NCBI RefSeq assembly: GCF_000739615.1
Contig: NZ_BATP01000039.1
Coordinates: forward strand, 186,001 to 250,000
Source of the DNA: Haloferula sp. BvORR071
GTDB taxonomy: Bacteria; Verrucomicrobiota; Verrucomicrobiia; Verrucomicrobiales; Akkermansiaceae
Length of the DNA: 64,000 nt
Direction: 5' to 3'
The notes beneath the pieces are model-generated. The model searched no databases. It was not told where the DNA came from and saw only the letters and a list, made by a program, of their open reading frames with translations. Position 1 is the first letter of the stretch. Each line of letters opens with the position of its first letter. Shown here in pieces: positions 62,441-64,000 of the stretch. Both the position numbers and the translations under genes were made by a program.

Positions 62441-62979
62441 TCCGAGAAATCGCCGCCCTCGGATCGCGCTTCGGCAATCTCGTGCCAGCCGCCATCCTCT
62501 TTGCCGCTTCACCGAAACTCCGCTCCATCTGAATGGGCTTGGTTCTCGCATTTTAACATCGCGGCCGCAGGGCCTTCGATAAGTTCCGGAGCCCACCTCC
62601 ATCCAAACTATCTCTCAAAACCCGACAGCCACGCTCACCTAAAAACGGTTCTCCGTCAGGTTTGCTGATGGATTCCAACCGCAGCCGAATCGGACTCACG
62701 AAGATAAAGACAAGAGTCTCATTTTCTACCTTCGGCACCTTCCTCGCCGACCACCGCTTCATTCCTCTTTCCTAACCCATCCATCGGATCCATCCCGGTC
62801 TCAATCTTCTTCATCTACGTGCATCCCGTTCATCTGCGGTTGAATGGCTGTTCCGGAACCCACCAGCAGATCTGACGGAGACGCTCAAAAAAGCGCCCGT
62901 GTCGCCCGTCTCCAGCGCTCGCTAGTTTTCCACCTTGAGAGGCACGAAGTGCCCCCAAACCAAACCAGCGATGCACCAC

Positions 62980-63627
62980 ATGAAAAAGCCAAGGCCAAGG
63001 CCCCTCAACCCCAGACAGGAAAAGTTCGCCCAACTCGTCGCCCAAGGCCTCCCCGCCTCCCAGGCCTACGTCGAAGCCGGCTACTCCAAACAGCAACCCG
63101 ATGCCACCGCCAACGGCTGCCTCCTCCTGAAAACCCCGCGCGTGGCCGCCCGCGTCGCAGAGATCCAGAACCTCGCGGCAAGCCTCGACACCACCCTGCT
63201 CACCATCGTCGAGAAGCGCCGCTTCCTCGCCGAGGTGGTCCACACCCCGGTCGGCAGCATCGGCCCCGACTCACGGCTCTGCCAAGAGTTCTACGAGAAA
63301 ACAAAAAAGAGAACCACAGCGACAACGCAGGCGGGCGGCACTCCAAGCGACGACAACGCAGCGGAGACCGTAACCGACCCCACAACCGAAGCGGATACCG
63401 TAATCCTGTGGCGCCGGATCAAGATGCCCGATAAATTGCGGGCCATCGACCTGGACTCGAAGCTGGCCGGACACTTCCCCAAGGCCGCGGCAGGCTTGGA
63501 CGACGACGAGGAAGACCTCGCGATCTTTGACCTCGAGACGATCCGGGAGATTGCCGAGAGAGTGAGGATCGTCTCGCCCCTTCTCATGGGACTGCAGCAT
63601 CCTTCAGTCCCGCCGAGCGTCCAGTGA
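62980..63627 (+). CDS. Terminase small subunit-like protein
   Basis: A 215-residue protein whose N-terminal half fits the phage terminase small subunit (Terminase_2) pattern: LNPRQEKFAQLVAQGLPASQ, then AYVEAGYSKQQPDATANGCL with the usual 'A..AGY' helix-turn-helix spacing, LLKTPRVAARVAEIQ and VEKRRFLAEVVHTPVGSI. The C-terminal half is Asp/Glu-rich and lacks a known domain. In phages it recognises DNA for packaging. No other phage gene is visible here, though the window ends 370 bases on. ATG 62971 is another start. It could be an orphan or a domesticated gene. Confidence 0.7.
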   Translation: MKKPRPRPLNPRQEKFAQLVAQGLPASQAYVEAGYSKQQPDATANGCLLLKTPRVAARVAEIQNLAASLDTTLLTIVEKRRFLAEVVHTPVGSIGPDSRLCQEFYEKTKKRTTATTQAGGTPSDDNAAETVTDPTTEADTVILWRRIKMPDKLRAIDLDSKLAGHFPKAAAGLDDDEEDLAIFDLETIREIAERVRIVSPLLMGLQHPSVPPSVQ

Positions 63628-64000
63628 CCCGTCGATGGGGGCCGCTTCCGCAAACGAACCCGTCCTATCGAGTGCTGCGACATGTCGCGGCTTTGGGAGC
63701 CGGCCCCCGTCAACCGCCCAGCCGTCCCCGCAGCCGACGATATCGGCTCCACTGCCGGAGAAGTGAGCTTCTCACCTCACTCCTCCACCTCCTGCCTTTC
63801 TCATGCCTTTCTCCTGTTCAAATCCCCGCCTTTGACCGCCTCGCCTGAAACGCAGCGGATCCGCCAACCACGGATGAAAGGCAGAAAAAGCCTCCGCCAC
63901 TGAATCTTCATCCGTGGAAATCCGTGTCCATCCGTGGTTCCCCCGCCTTTGCTGCAAAGTCCCTCCACAGATCGGACCCCATATCAGTGCTCCACCTTCG
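63628..64000. other. Right-end spacer with word-like repeats
   Basis: No convincing gene. It has 'cctgcctttctcatgccttt' with 'ctcctgttcaaatcc' (63791-63834), similar to 52041-52076. Confidence 0.5.
63864..63939. repeat. Word-like repeat (atccgtggaaatccgtg type)
   Basis: Contains 'accacggatgaaaggcag' and, on the other orientation, 'catccgtggaaatccgtg' then 'tccatccgtggttc'. The word ATCCGTGG recurs in both orientations, so the stretch could fold back on itself. It is of the same general kind as other spacer words in the window. Confidence 0.5.

Larger units (their letters stand above)
61916..62979. other. Gene-poor, repeat-bearing spacer
   Basis: A stretch of about 1060 bases without a convincing gene. 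It contains copy 3 of the long repeat (61998-62240), a bipartite hairpin element (62371-62440) and, near 62811-62840, a word-like 'cttcatctacgtgcatcccg' stretch. The rest (62450-62800) has several short open frames with no recognisable pattern. Confidence 0.6.

Overview
The window looks like a chromosomal segment of a high-GC member of the Verrucomicrobia, probably close to Luteolibacter or Haloferula. This is inferred from gene content, not from a marker-gene tree. The clues are a planctomycete/verrucomicrobial-type cytochrome protein (PSCyt1-DUF1549-LamG-DUF1553) followed by a Tat-exported DUF1501 protein, a Cys-type sulfatase, and a pyruvate phosphate dikinase with lysine/alanine-rich tails. 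The ribosomal operon mostly lacks Shine-Dalgarno sequences, and the spacers carry many palindromic or word-like repeats.

Region 1 (1-10.1 kb) is a purine-breakdown neighbourhood. It holds the end of an allantoate-type amidohydrolase, a single-chain xanthine dehydrogenase (Fe-S, FAD and molybdopterin modules in one protein), XdhC, urate oxidase and OHCU decarboxylase. Together these cover hypoxanthine/xanthine to urate, urate to allantoin, and allantoate breakdown. Between them lie a small membrane protein, a zinc-ribbon protein, a microbial PARG/macrodomain-like protein (TIGR02452 type), a GNAT acetyltransferase and two membrane proteins. Region 2 (10.1-14.9 kb) carries a beta-CASP metallo-beta-lactamase ribonuclease, a secreted peroxiredoxin, a CAU-anticodon tRNA, a DUF937-like protein and two decayed gene fragments.

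Region 3 (15.0-31.6 kb) is one long co-oriented str-S10-spc superoperon from rpsL to map, with a good promoter upstream of rpsL. It has several departures from the textbook order. tuf is absent after fusA, rpsN is absent between rplE and rpsH, and rpmD is absent between rpsE and rplO. A secreted coiled-coil protein gene sits between rpsS and rplV. S3 and S5, which are neighbours at the ribosomal mRNA entry site, both carry Arg/Gly-rich disordered extensions.

Region 4 (31.6-45.5 kb) has a periplasmic cell-wall amidase, a PLP-dependent decarboxylase, and an AT-richer island with an unknown protein coupled to an XRE-ImmA/IrrE peptidase regulator. It continues with a gluconolactonase-like protein, the DUF1553/DUF1501 pair, an orphan ABC-2-like permease and a GH39-like glycosidase. 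Region 5 (45.5-60.3 kb) has structured repeats, a thioredoxin-like ferredoxin, a PcfJ-like protein, an ArsR-SRPBCC-SRPBCC operon, a NUDIX hydrolase, a TPR-like secreted protein, a sulfatase, a FUSC-type transporter, PPDK and a secreted coiled-coil protein. Region 6 (60.3-64 kb) is repeat-dominated, with two small accessory genes (one GNAT-like) and an orphan terminase-small-subunit-like gene.

No rRNA gene, CRISPR array, transposase or replication origin was recognised. All functional calls rest on reading motifs by eye. No database search was possible.
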